Origin: Sepiola atlantica
Lineage: Eukaryota; Mollusca; Cephalopoda; Sepiida; Sepiolidae
Reading direction: 5' to 3'
DNA: 64,000 nucleotides
Assembly: GCA_963556195.1 (NCBI GenBank)
Contig: CAUVYP010000589.1
Location: 1-64,000, forward strand
The notes under the pieces were generated by a model. The model saw nothing but the letters and a program-made list of their open reading frames with translations. It was not told where the DNA came from and searched no databases. This document shows positions 10,603 to 24,738 of this stretch, one piece after another (positions within the stretch are counted from its first letter, which is position 1; every line of letters starts with the position of its first letter). The position numbers and the translations under genes are program-made.

Positions 10603-12648
10603 GTGCGATTTAAAGTTGATATCGCTTTTGTTTATAACTTCACCATTCTTTTGAATTGTGCAACGAAACTTTGCAGAGATAAGCGGAGTCACATGCTCTA
10701 CTGAAGTACCAAGTTTCAGAAGTGCAGCTCTTTTACTGCCGGAGATATGTCGATACAAACTGAATACGCAAAACATCAACAAAATTTAGCGCGTTTTAAA
10801 GTGGATATCGCTTTTGTTTATAACTTCCACATTTATTCGAATTGTGCAACGAAACTTTGCAGACCGTCGCGGAGACACACGTTCTACTGAAGTACCAAGT
10901 TTCAGAAGTGCAGCTCTTGTACTGCCGGAGATATGTCGATACAAACTGAATACGCAAAACATCAACAAAATTTAGCGCGTTTTAAAGTTGATATCGCTTT
11001 TGTTTATAACTTCAACATTTATTCGAATTGTGCAACGAAACTTTGCACAGATTAGCGGAGTCACATTTTCTACTGAAGTACCAAGTTTCAGAAGTGCAGC
11101 TCTTGTACTGCCGGAGATATGTCGATACAAACTGAATACGCAAAACATCAACAAAATTTAGCGCGTTTTAAAGTTGATATCGCTTTTGTTTATAACTTCC
11201 ACATTTATTCGAATTGTGCAACGAAACTTTGCACAGATTAGCGGAGTCACATTTTCTACTGAAGTACCAAGTTTCAGAAGTGCAGCTCTTGTACTGCCGG
11301 AGATATGTCGATACAAACTGAATACGCAAAACATCAACAAAATTTAGCGCGTTTTAAAGTTGATATCGCTTTTGTTTATAACTTCCACATTTATTCGAAT
11401 TGTGCAACGAAACTTTGCACAGATTAGCGGAGTCACATTTTCTACTGAAGCACAAAGTTTCAGAAGTGCAGCTCTTGTACTGCCGGAGATATGTCGATAC
11501 AAACTGAATACGCAAAACATCAACAAAATATAGCGCGTTTTAAAGTTGATATCGCTTTTGTTTATAACTTCCACATTTATTCGAATTGTGCAACGAAACT
11601 TTGCACAGATTAGCGGAGTCACATTTTCTACTGAAGCACCCAGTTTCAGAAGTGCAGCTCTTGTACTGCCGGAGATATGTCGATACAAACTGAATACGCA
11701 AAACATCAACAAAATTTAGCGCGTTTTAAAGTTGATATCGCTTTTGTTTATAACTTCCACATTTATTCGAATTGTGCAACGAAACTTTGCACAGATTAGC
11801 GGAGTCACATTTTCTACTGAAGTACCAAGTTTCAGAAGTGCAGCTCTTGTACTGCCGGAGATATGTCGATACAAACTGAATACGCAAAACATCAACAAAA
11901 TTTAGCGCGTTTTAAAGTTGATATCGCTTTTGTTTATAACTTCCACATTTATTCGAATTGTGCAACGAAACTTTGCACAGATTAGCGGAGTCACATTTCC
12001 TACTGAAGTACCAAGTTTCAGAAGTGCAGCTCTTGTACTGCCGGAGATATGTCGATACAAACTGAATACGCAAAACATCAACAAAATTTAGCGCGTTTTA
12101 AAGTTGATATCGCTTTTGTTTATAACTTCCACATTTATTCGAATTGTGCAACGAAACTTTGCACAGATTAGCGGAGTCACATTTTCTACTGAAGTACCAA
12201 GTTTCAGAAGTGCAGCTCTTGTACTGCCGGAGATATGTCGATACAAACTGAATACGCAAAACATCAACAAAATTTAGCGCGTTTTAAAGTTGATATCGCT
12301 TTTGTTTATAACTTCCACATTTATTCGAATTGTGCAACGAAACTTTGCACAGATTAGCGGAGTCACATTTTCTACTGAAGTACCAAGTTTCAGAAGTGCA
12401 GCTCTTGTACTGCCGGAGATATGTCGATACAAACTGAATACGCAAAACATCAACAAAATTTAGCGCGTTTTAAAGTTGATATCGCTTTTGTTTATAACTT
12501 CCACATTTATTCGAATTGTGCAACGAAACTTTGCACAGATTAGCGGAGTCACATTTTCTACTGAAGTACCAAGTTTCAGAAGTGCAGCTCTTGTACTGCC
12601 GGAGATATGTCGATACAAACTGAATACGCAAACTATCAACAAAATTTA
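10603..12648 (+). repeat. HOR unit, 11-mer: H R A A A' A' A G A A I (copy 2)
   Basis: Head-to-tail copy of 8557-10602 with a 2046-bp offset. All sub-variant markers (ttcaac, gcacaaag, aatata, gcacccag, G) fall in the same slots. Confidence 0.9.
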
Positions 12649-13578
12649 GTGCGATTTAAAGTTGATATCGCTTTTGTTTATAACTTCACCATTCTTTTGA
12701 ATTGTGCAACGAAACTTTGCAGAGATAAGCGGAGTCACATGCTCTACTGAAGTACCAAGTTTCAGAAGTGCAGCTCTTTTACTGCAGGAGATATGTCGAT
12801 ACAAACTGAATACGCAAAACATCAACAAAATTTAGCGCGTTTTAAAGTGGATATCGCTTTTGTTTATAACTTCCACATTTATTCGAATTGTGCAACGAAA
12901 CTTTGCAGACCGTCGCGGAGACACACGTTCTACTGAAGTACCAAGTTTCAGAAGTGCAGCTCTTGTACTGCCGGAGATATGTCGATACAAACTGAATACG
13001 CAAAACATCAACAAAATTTAGCGCGTTTTAAAGTTGATATCGCTTTTGTTTATAACTTCCACATTTATTCGAATTGTGCAACGAAACTTTGCACAGATTA
13101 GCGGAGTCACATTTTCTACTGAAGTACCAAGTTTCAGAAGTGCAGCTCTTGTACTGCCGGAGATATGTCGATACAAACTGAATACGCAAAACATCAACAA
13201 AATTTAGCGCGTTTTAAAGTTGATATCGCTTTTGTTTATAACTTCCACATTTATTCGAATTGTGCAACGAAACTTTGCACAGATTAGCGGAGTCACATTT
13301 TCTACTGAAGTACCAAGTTTCAGAAGTGCAGCTCTTGTACTGCCGGAGATATGTCGATACAAACTGAATACGCAAAACATCAACAAAATTTAGCGCGTTT
13401 TAAAGTTGATATCGCTTTTGTTTATAACTTCCACATTTATTCGAATTGTGCAACGAAACTTTGCACAGATTAGCGGAGTCACATTTTCTACTGAAGTACC
13501 AAGTTTCAGAAGTGCAGCTCTTGTACTGCCGGAGATATGTCGATACAAACTGAATACGCAAACTATAAACAAAATTTA
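12649..13578 (+). repeat. HOR unit, 5-mer: H R A A I
   Basis: H carries a private ctgcagg for ctgccgg, and the I tail reads actataaac. Confidence 0.87.
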
Positions 13579-14322
13579 GTGCGATTTAAAGTTGATATCG
13601 CTTTTGTTTATAACTTCACCATTCTTTTGAATTGTGCAACGAAACTTTGCAGAGATAAGCGGAGTCACATGCTCTACTGAAGTACCAAGTTTCAGAAGTG
13701 CAGCTCTTTTACTGCCGGAGATATGTCGATACAAACTGAATACGCAAAACATCAACAAAATTTAGCGCGTTTTAAAGTTGATATCGCTTTTGTTTATAAC
13801 TTCCACATTTATTCGAATTGTGCAACGAAACTTTGCACAGATTAGCGGAGTCACATTTCCTACTGAAGTACCAAGTTTCAGAAGTGCAGCTCTTGTACTG
13901 CCGGAGATATGTCGATACAAACTGAATACGCAAAACATCAACAAAATTTAGCGCGTTTTAAAGTTGATATCGCTTTTGTTTATAACTTCCACATTTATTC
14001 GAATTGTGCAACGAAACTTTGCACAGATTAGCGGAGTCACATTTTCTACTGAAGTACCAAGTTTCAGAAGTGCAGCTCTTGTACTGCCGGAGATATGTCG
14101 ATACAAACTGAATACGAAAAACATCAACAAAATTTAGCGCGTTTTAAAGTTGATATCGCTTTTGTTTATAACTTCCACATTTATTCGAATTGTGCAACGA
14201 AACTTTGCACAGATTAGCGGAGTCACATTTTCTACTGAAGTACCAAGTTTCAGAAGTGCAGCTCTTGCACTGCCGGAGATATGTCGATACAAACTGAATA
14301 CGCAAACTATCAACAAAATTTA
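13579..14322 (+). repeat. HOR unit, 4-mer: H G A I
   Basis: The only H in domain 1 not followed by R. The order H G A I is the same as the H' 4-mers at 60639 and 61383. The A has tacgaaaaac and the I has cttgcactg, which recurs in the I at 18415. Confidence 0.87.
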
Positions 14323-16554
14323 GTGCGATTTAAAGTTGATATCGCTTTTGTTTATAACTTCACCATTCTTTTGAATTGTGCAACGAAACTTTGCAGAGAT
14401 AAGCGGAGTCACATGCTCTACTGAAGTACCAAGTTTCAGAAGTGCAGCTCTTTTACTGCCGGAGATATGTCGATACAAACTGAATACGCAAAACATCAAC
14501 AAAATTTAGCGCGTTTTAAAGTGGATATCGCTTTTGTTTATAACTTCCACATTTATTCGAATTGTGCAACGAAACTTTGCAGACCGTCGCGGAGACACAC
14601 GTTCTACTGAAGTACCAAGTTTCAGAAGTGCAGCTCTTGTACTGCCGGAGATATGTCGATACAAACTGAATACGCAAAACATCAACAAAATTTAGCGCGT
14701 TTTAAAGTTGATATCGCTTTTGTTTATAACTTCCACATTTATTCGAATTGTGCAACGAAACTTTGCACAGATTAGCGGAGTCACATTTTCTACTGAAGTA
14801 CCAAGTTTCAGAAGTGCAGCTCTTGTACTGCCGGAGATATGTCGATACAAACTGAATACGCAAAACATCAACAAAATTTAGCGCGTTTTAAAGTTGATAT
14901 CGCTTTTGTTTATAACTTCAACATTTATTCGAATTGTGCAACGAAACTTTGCACAGATTAGCGGAGTCACATTTTCTACTGAAGTACCAAGTTTCAGAAG
15001 TGCAGCTCTTGTACTGCCGGAGATATGTCGATACAAACTGAATACGCAAAACATCAACAAAATTTAGCGCGTTTTAAAGTTGATATCGCTTTTGTTTATA
15101 ACTTCCACATTTATTCGAATTGTGCAACGAAACTTTGCACAGATTAGCGGAGTCACATTTTCTACTGAAGTACCAAGTTTCAGAAGTGCAGCTCTTGTAC
15201 TGCCGGAGATATGTCGATACAAACTGAATACGCAAAACATCAACAAAATTTAGCGCGTTTTAAAGTTGATATCGCTTTTGTTTATAACTTCCACATTTAT
15301 TCGAATTGTGCAACGAAACTTTGCAGACAGTCGCGGATAGGCCTTTTCTACTGAAGTACCAAGTTTCAGAAGTGCAGCTCTTGTACTGCCGGAGATATGT
15401 CGATACAAACTGAATACGCAAAACATCAACAAAATATAGCGCGTTTTAAAGTTGATATCGCTTTTGTTTATAACTTCCACATTTATTCGAATTGTGCAAC
15501 GAAACTTTGCACAGATTAGCGGAGTCACATTTTCTACTGAAGCACCCAGTTTCAGAAGTGCAGCTCTTGTACTGCCGGAGATATGTCGATACAAACTGAA
15601 TACGCAAAACATCAACAAAATTTAGCGCGTTTTAAAGTTGATATCGCTTTTGTTTATAACTTCCACATTTATTCGAATTGTGCAACGAAACTTTGCACAG
15701 ATTAGCGGAGTCACATTTTCTACTGAAGTACCAAGTTTCAGAAGTGCAGCTCTTGTACTGCCGGAGATATGTCGATACAAACTGAATACGCAAAACATCA
15801 ACAAAATTTAGCGCGTTTTAAAGTTGATATCGCTTTTGTTTATAACTTCCACATTTATTCGAATTGTGCAACGAAACTTTGCACAGATTAGCGGAGTCAC
15901 ATTTCCTACTGAAGTACCAAGTCTCAGAAGTGCAGCTCTTGTACTGCCAGAGATATGTCGATACAAACTGAATACGCAAAACATCAACAAAATTTAGCGC
16001 GTTTTAAAGTTGATATCGCTTTTGTTTATAACTTCCACATTTATTCGAATTGTGCAACGAAACTTTGCACAGATTAGCGGAGTCACATTTTCTACTGAAG
16101 TACCAAGTTTCAGAAGTGCAGCTCTTGTACTGCCGGAGATATGTCGATACAAACTGAATACGCAAAACATCAACAAAATTTAGCGCGTTTTAAAGTTGAT
16201 ATCGCTTTTGTTTATAACTTCCACATTTATTCGAATTGTGCAACGAAACTTTGCACAGATTAGCGGAGTCACATTTTCTACTGAAGTACCAAGTTTCAGA
16301 AGTGCAGCTCTTGTACTGCCGGAGATATGTCGATACAAACTGAATACGCAAAACATCAACAAAATTTAGCGCGTTTTAAAGTTGATATCGCTTTTGTTTA
16401 TAACTTCCACATTTATTCGAATTGTGCAACGAAACTTTGCACAGATTAGCGGAGTCACATTTTCTACTGAAGTACCAAGTTTACGAAGTGCAGCTCTTGT
16501 ACTGCCGGAGATATGTCGATACAAACTGAATACGCAAACTATCAACAAAATTTA
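14323..16554 (+). repeat. HOR unit, 12-mer, alpha type
   Basis: Order H R A A K... in full: H R A A A K A' A G A A I, with ttcaac in the second A and aatata after K. The preceding I (cttgcactg) matches the I before the unit at 18601. Private changes: gtctcag and tgccagag in G, and ttacgaag in I. Confidence 0.88.
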
Positions 16555-18600
16555 GTGCGATTTAAAGTTGATATCGCTTTTGTTTATAACTTCACCATTC
16601 TTTTGAATTGTGCAACGAAACTTTGCAGAGATAAGCGGAGTCACATGCTCTACTGAAGTACCAAGTTTCAGAAGTGCAGCTCTTTTACTGCCGGAGATAT
16701 GTCGATACAAACTGAATACGCAAAACATCAACAAAATTTAGCGCGTTTTAAAGTGGATATCGCTTTTGTTTATAACTTCCACATTTATTCGAATTGTGCA
16801 ACGAAACTTTGCAGACCGTCGCGGAGACACACGTTCTACTGAAGTACCAAGTTTCAGAAGTGCAGCTCTTGTACTGCCGGAGATATGTCGATACAAACTG
16901 AATACGCAAAACATCAACAAAATTTAGCGCGTTTTAAAGTTGATATCGCTTTTGTTTATAACTTCAACATTTATTCGAATTGTGCAACGAAACTTTGCAC
17001 AGATTAGCGGAGTCACATTTTCTACTGAAGTACCAAGTTTCAGAAGTGCAGCTCTTGTACTGCCGGAGATATGTCGATACAAACTGAATACGCAAAACAT
17101 CAACAAAATTTAGCGCGTTTTAAAGTTGATATCGCTTTTGTTTATAACTTCCACATTTATTCGAATTGTGCAACGAAACTTTGCACAGATTAGCGGAGTC
17201 ACATTTTCTACTGAAGTACCAAGTTTCAGAAGTGCAGCTCTTGTACTGCCGGAGATATATCGATACAAACTGAATACGCAAAACATCAACAAAATTTAGC
17301 GCGTTTTAAAGTTGATATCGCTTTTGTTTATAACTTCCACATTTATTCGAATTGTGCAACGAAACTTTGCAGACAGTCGCGGATAGGCCTTTTCTACTAA
17401 AGTACCAAGTTTCAGAAGTGCAGCTCTTGTACTGCCGGAGATATGTCGATACAAACTGAATACGCAAAACATCAACAAAATTTAGCGCGTTTTAAAGTTG
17501 ATATCGCTTTTGTTTATAACTTCCACATTTATTCGAATTGTGCAACGAAACTTTGCACAGATTAGCGGAGTCACATTTTCTACTGAAGTACCAAGTTTCA
17601 GAAGTGCAGCTCTTGTACTGCCGGAGATATGTCGATACAAACTGAATACGCAAAACATCAACAAAATTTAGCGCGTTTTAAAGTTGATATCGCTTTTGTT
17701 TATAACTTCCACATTTATTCGAATTGTGCAACGAAACTTTGCACAGATTAGCGGAGTCACATTTTCTACTGAAGCACCAAGTGTCAGAAGTGCAGCTCTT
17801 GTACTGCCGGAGATATGTCGATACAAACTGAATACGCAAAACATCAACAAAATTAAGCGCGTTTTAAAGTTGATATCGCTTTTGTTTATAACTTCCACAT
17901 TTATTCGAATTGTGCAACGAAACTTTGCACAGATTAGCGGAGTCACATTTCCTACTGAAGTACCAAGTTTCAGAAGTGCAGCTCTTGTACTGCCGGAGAT
18001 ATGTCGATACAAACTGAATACGCAAAACATCAACAAAATTTAGCGCGTTTTAAAGTTGATATCGCTTTTGTTTATAACTTCCACATTTATTCGAATTGTG
18101 CAACGAAACTTTGCACAGATTAGCGGAGTCACATTTTCTACTGAAGTACCAAGTTTCAGAAGTGCAGCTCTTGTACTGCCGGAGATATGTCGATACAAAC
18201 TGAATACGCAAAACATCAACAAAATTTAGCGCGTTTTAAAGTTGATATCGCTTTTGTTTATAACTTCCACATTTATTCGAATTGTGCAACGAAACTTTGC
18301 ACAGATTAGCGGAGTCACATTTTCTACTGAAGTACCAAGTTTCAGAAATGCAGCTCTTGTACTGCCGGAGATATGTCGATACAAACTGAATACGCAAAAC
18401 ATCAACAAAATTTAGCGCGTTTTAAAGTTGATATCGCTTTTGTTTATAACTTCCACATTTATTCGAATTGTGCAACGAAACTTTGCACAGATTAGCGGAG
18501 TCACATTTTCTACTGAAGTACCAAGTTTCAGAAGTGCAGCTCTTGCACTGCCGGAGATATGTCGATACAAACTGAATACGCAAACTATCAACAAAATTTA
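16555..18600 (+). repeat. HOR unit, 11-mer, beta type
   Basis: Order H R A A K A A' G A A I, with ttcaac in the first A and A' of the caagtgtcag kind. The A'/G junction at 17851-17856 reads aattaa, which removes both the usual tag and one of the recurring stops. Confidence 0.88.
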
Positions 18601-20832
18601 GTGCGATTTAAAGTTGATATCGCTTTTGTTTATAACTTCACCATTCTTTTGAATTGTGCAACGAAACTTTGCAGAGATAAGCGGAGTCACATGCTCTACT
18701 GAAGTACAAAGTTTCAGAAGTGCAGCTCTTTTACTGCCGGAGATATGTCGATACAAACTGAATACGCAAAACATCAACAAAATTTAGCGCGTTTTAAAGT
18801 GGATATCGCTTTTGTTTATAACTTCCACATTTATTCGAATTGTGCAACGAAACTTTGCAGACCGTCGCGGAGACACACGTTCTACTGAAGTACCAAGTTT
18901 CAGAAGTGCAGCTCTTGTACTGCCGGAGATATGTCGATACAAACTGAATACGCAAAACATCAACAAAATTTAGCGCGTTTTAAAGTTGATATCGCTTTTG
19001 TTTATAACTTCCACATTTATTCGAATTGTGCAACGAAACTTTGCACAGATTAGCGGAGTCACATTTTCTACTGAAGTACCAAGTTTCAGAAGTGCAGCTC
19101 TTGTACTGCCGGAGATATGTCGATACAAACTGAATACGCAAAACATCAACAAAATTTAGCGCGTTTTAAAGTTGATATCGCTTTTGTTTATAACTTCAAC
19201 ATTTATTCGAATTGTGCAACGAAACTTTGCACAGATTAGCGGAGTCACATTTTCTACTGAAGTACCAAGTTTCAGAAGTGCAGCTCTTGTACTGCCGGAG
19301 ATATGTCGATACAAACTGAATACGCAAAACATCAACAAAATTTAGCGCGTTTTAAAGTTGATATCGCTTTTGTTTATAACTTCCACATTTATTCGAATTG
19401 TGCAACGAAACTTTGCACAGATTAGCGGAGTCACATTTTCTACTGAAGTACCAAGTTTCAGAAGTGCAGCTCTTGTACTGCCGGAGATATGTCGATACAA
19501 ACTGAATACGCAAAACATCAACAAAATTTAGCGCGTTTTAAAGTTGATATCGCTTTTGTTTATAACTTCCACATTTATTCGAATTGTGCAACGAAACTTT
19601 GCAGACAGTCGCGGATAGGCCTTTTCTACTGAAGTACCAAGTTTCAGAAGTGCAGCTCTTGTACTGCCGGAGATATGTCGATACAAACTGAATACGCAAA
19701 ACATCAACAAAATATAGCGCGTTTTAAAGTTGATATCGCTTTTGTTTATAACTTCCACATTTATTCGAATTGTGCAACGAAACTTTGCACAGATTAGCGG
19801 AGTCACATTTTCTACTGAAGCACCCAGTTTCAGAAGTGCAGCTCTTGTACTGCCGGAGATATGTCGATACAAACTGAATACGCAAAACATCAACAAAATT
19901 TAGCGCGTTTTAAAGTTGATATCGCTTTTGTTTATAACTTCCACATTTATTCGAATTGTGCAACGAAACTTTGCACAGATTAGCGGAGTCACATTTTCTA
20001 CTGAAGTACCAAGTTTCAGAAGTGCAGCTCTTGTACTGCCGGAGATATGTCGATACAAACTGAATACGCAAAACATCAACAAAATTTAGCGCGTTTTAAA
20101 GTTGATATCGCTTTTGTTTATAACTTCCACATTTATTCGAATTGTGCAACGAAACTTTGCACAGATTAGCGGAGTCACATTTCCTACTGAAGTACCAAGT
20201 TTCAGAAGTGCAGCTCTTGTACTGCCGGAGATATGTCGATACAAACTGAATACGCAAAACATCAACAAAATTTAGCGCGTTTTAAAGTTGATATCGCTTT
20301 TGTTTATAACTTCCACATTTATTCGAATTGTGCAACGAAACTTTGCACAGATTAGCGGAGTCACATTTTCTACTGAAGTACCAAGTTTCAGAAGTGCAGC
20401 TCTTGTACTGCCGGAGATATGTCGATACAAACTGAATACGCAAAACATCAACAAAATTTAGCGCGTTTTAAAGTTGATATCGCTTTTGTTTATAACTTCC
20501 ACATTTATTCGAATTGTGCAACGAAACTTTGCACAGATTAGCGGAGTCACATTTTCTACTGAAGTACCAAGTTTCAGAAGTGCAGCTCTTGTACTGCCGG
20601 AGATATGTCGATACAAACTGAATACGCAAAACATCAACAAAATTTAGCGCGTTTTAAAGTTGATATCGCTTTTGTTTATAACTTCCACATTTATTCGAAT
20701 TGTGCAACGAAACTTTGCACAGATTAGCGGAGTCACATTTTCTACTGAAGTACCAAGTTTCAGAAGTGCAGCTCTTGTACTGCCGGAGATATGTCGATAC
20801 AAACTGAATACGCAAACTATCAACAAAATTTA
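18601..20832 (+). repeat. HOR unit, 12-mer, alpha type
   Basis: Same order and same sub-variant slots as 14323-16554 (H R A A A K A' A G A A I). H has a private gtacaaag. Confidence 0.88.
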
Positions 20833-22692
20833 GTGCGATTTAAAGTTGATATCGCTTTTGTTTATAACTTCACCATTCTTTTGAATTGTGCAACGAAACT
20901 TTGCAGAGATAAGCGGAGTCACATGCTCTACTGAAGTACCAAGTTTCAGAAGTGCAGCTCTTTTACTGCCGGAGATATGTCGATACAAACTGAATACGCA
21001 AAACATCAACAAAATTTAGCGCGTTTTAAAGTGGATACCGCTTTTGTTTATAACTTCCACATTTATTCGAATTGTGCAACGAAACTTTGCAGACCGTCGC
21101 GGAGACACACGTTCTACTGAAGTACCAAGTTTCAGAAGTGCAGCTCTTGTACTGCCGGAGATATGTCGATACAAACTGAATACGCAAAACATCAACAAAA
21201 TTTAGCGCGTTTTAAAGTTGATATCGCTTTTGTTTATAACTTCAACATTTATTCGAATTGTGCAACGAAACTTTGCACAGATTAGCGGAGTCACATTTTC
21301 TACTGAAGTACCAAGTTTCAGAAGTGCAGCTCTTGTACTGCCGGAGATATGTCGATACAAACTGAATACGCAAAACATCAACAAAATTTAGCGCGTTTTA
21401 AAGTTGATATCGCTTTTGTTTATAACTTCCACATTTATTCGAATTGTGCAACGAAACTTTGCACAGATTAGCGGAGTCACATTTTCTACTGAAGTACCAA
21501 GTTTCAGAAGTGCAGCTCTTGTACTGCCGGAGATATGTCGATACAAACTGAATACGCAAAACATCAACAAAATTTAGCGCGTTTTAAAGTTGATATCGCT
21601 TTTGTTTATAACTTCCACATTTATTCGAATTGTGCAACGAAACTTTGCAGACAGTCGCGGATAGGCCTTTTCTACTGAAGTACCAAGTTTCAGAAGTGCA
21701 GCTCTTGTACTGCCGGAGATATGTCGATACAAACTGAATACGCAAAACATCAACAAAATTTAGCGCGTTTGAAAGTTGATATCGCTTTTGTTTATAACTT
21801 CCACATTTATTCGAATTGTGCAACGAAACTTTGCACAGATTAGCGGAGTCACATTTTCTACTGAAGTACCAAGTTTCAGAAGTGCAGCTCTTGTACTGCC
21901 GGAGATATGTCGATACAAACTGAATACGCAAAACATCAACAAAATTTAGCGCGTTTTAAAGTTGATATCGCTTTTGTTTATAACTTCCACATTTATTCGA
22001 ATTGTGCAACGAAACTTTGCACAGATTAGCGGAGTCACATTTTCTACTGAAGCACCAAGTGTCAGAAGTGCAGCTCTTGTACTGCCGGAGATATGTCGAT
22101 ACAAACTGAATACGCAAAACATCAACAAAATTTAGCGCGTTTTAAAGTTGATATCGCTTTTGTTTATAACTTCCACATTTATTCGAATTGTGCAACGAAA
22201 CTTTGCACAGATTAGCGGAGTCACATTTTCTACTGAAGTACCAAGTTTCAGAAGTGCAGCTCTTGTACTGCCGGAGATATGTCGATACAAACTGAATACG
22301 CAAAACATCAACAAAATTTAGCGCGTTTTAAAGTTGATATCGCTTTTGTTTATAACTTCCACATTTATTCGAATTGTGCAACGAAACTTTGCACAGATTA
22401 GCGGAGTCACATTTTCTACTGAAGTACCAAGTTTCAGAAGTGCAGCTCTTGTACTGCCGGAGATATGTCGATACAAACTGAATACGCAAAACATCAACAA
22501 AATTTAGCGCGTTTTAAAGTTGATATCGCTTTTGTTTATAACTTCCACATTTATTCGAATTGTGCAACGAAACTTTGCACAGATTAGCGGAGTCACATTT
22601 TCTACTGAAGTACCAAGTTTCAGAAGTGCAGCTCTTGTACTGCCGGAGATATGTCGATACAAACTGAATACGCAAACTATCAACAAAATTTA
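20833..22692 (+). repeat. HOR unit, 10-mer, beta type
   Basis: Order H R A A K A A' A A I. Markers: ggatacc in R, gcgtttgaaag at the start of the A after K (TTTAAA lost), caagtgtcag in A'. All three recur in 24739-26598. Confidence 0.9.
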
Positions 22693-24738
22693 GTGCGATT
22701 TAAAGTTGATATCGCTTTTGTTTATAACTTCACCATTCTTTTGAATTGTGCAACGAAACTTTGCAGAGATAAGCGGAGTCACATGCTCTACTGAAGTACC
22801 AAGTTTCAGAAGTGCAGCTCTTTTACTGCCGGAGATATGTCGATACAAACTGAATACGCAAAACATCAACAAAATTTAGCGCGTTTTAAAGTGGATATCG
22901 CTTTTGTTTATAACTTCCACATTTATTCGAATTGTGCAACGAAACTTTGCAGACCGTCGCGGAGACACACGTTCTACTGAAGTACCAAGTTTCAGAAGTG
23001 CAGCTCTTGTACTGCCGGAGATATGTCGATACAAACTGAATACGCAAAACATCAACAAAATTTAGCGCGTTTTAAAGTTGATATCGCTTTTGTTTATAAC
23101 TTCCACATTTATTCGAATTGTGCAACGAAACTTTGCACAGATTAGCGGAGTCACATTTTCTACTGAAGTACCAAGTTTCAGAAGTGCAGCTCTTGTACTG
23201 CCGGAGATATGTCGATACAAACTGAATACGCAAAACATCAACAAAATATAGTGCGTTTTAAAGTTGATATCGCTTTTGTTTATAACTTCCACATTTATTC
23301 GAATTGTGCAACGAAACTTTGCACAGATTAGCGGAGTCACATTTTCTACTGAAGTACCAAGTTTCAGAAGTGCAGCTCTTGTACTGCCGGAGATATGTCG
23401 ATACAAACTGAATACGCAAAACATCAACAAAATTTAGCGCGTTTTAAAGTTGATATCGCTTTTGTTTATAACTTCCACATTTATTCGAATTGTGCAACGA
23501 AACTTTGCACAGATTAGCGGAGTCACATTTTCTACTGAAGCACCAAGTTTCAGAAGTGCAGCTCTTGTACTGCCGGAGATATGTCGATACAAACTGAATA
23601 CGCAAAACATCAACAAAATTTAGCGCGTTTTAAAGTTGATATCGCTTTTGTTTATAACTTCCACATTTATTCGAATTGTGCAACGAAACTTTGCACAGAT
23701 TAGCGGAGTCACATTTTCTACTGAAGTACCAAGTTTCAGAAGTGCAGCTCTTGTACTGCCGGAGATATGTCGATACAAACTGAATACGCAAAACATCAAC
23801 AAAATATAGCGCGTTTTAAAGTTGATATCGCTTTTGTTTATAACTTCCACATTTATTCGAATTGTGCAACGAAACTTTGCACAGATTAGCGGAGTCACAT
23901 TTTCTACTGAAGCACCCAGTTTCAGAAGTGCAGCTCTTGTACTGCCGGAGATATGTCGATACAAACTGAATACGCAAAACATCAACAAAATTTAGCGCGT
24001 TTTAAAGTTGATATCGCTTTTGTTTATAACTTCCACATTTATTCGAATTGTGCAACGAAACTTTGCACAGATTAGCGGAGTCACATTTCCTACTGAAGTA
24101 CCAAGTTTCAGAAGTGCAGCTCTTGTACTGCCGGAGATATGTCGATACAAACTGAATACGCAAAACATCAACAAAATTTAGCGCGTTTTAAAGTTGATAT
24201 CGCTTTTGTTTATAACTTCCACATTTATTCGAATTGTGCAACGAAACTTTGCACAGATTAGCGGAGTCACATTTTCTACTGAAGTACCAAGTTTCAGAAG
24301 TGCAGCTCTTGTACTGCCGGAGATATGTCGATACAAACTGAATACGCAAAACATCAACAAAATTTAGCGCGTTTTAAAGTTGATATCGCTTTTGTTTATA
24401 ACTTCCACATTTATTCGAATTGTGCAACGAAACTTTGCACAGATTAGCGGAGTCACATTTTCTACTGAAGTACCAAGTTTCAGAAGTGCAGCTCTTGTAC
24501 TGCCGGAGATATGTCGATACAAACTGAATACGCAAAACATCAACAAAATTTAGCGCGTTTTAAAGTTGATATCGCTTTTGTTTATAACTTCCACATTTAT
24601 TCGAATTGTGCAACGAAACTTTGCACAGATTAGCGGAGTCACATTTTCTACTGAAGTACCAAGTTTCAGAAGTGCAGCTCTTGTACTGCCGGAGATATGT
24701 CGATACAAACTGAATACGCAAACTATCAACAAAATTTA
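22693..24738 (+). repeat. HOR unit, 11-mer, alpha-like
   Basis: Order H R A A A' A A' G A A I. The first A ends aatatagtgcg, shared with 26599-28272. The later A-A' pair is joined by aatata, and A' is gcacccag. Confidence 0.88.

Noticed and set aside
17684..18043. Forward-strand frames of about 119 residues (also 34610-34969, and 62 residues at 44640-44828)
   Set aside because: Same cause: loss of the junction 'tag' in one monomer. No independent coding evidence.
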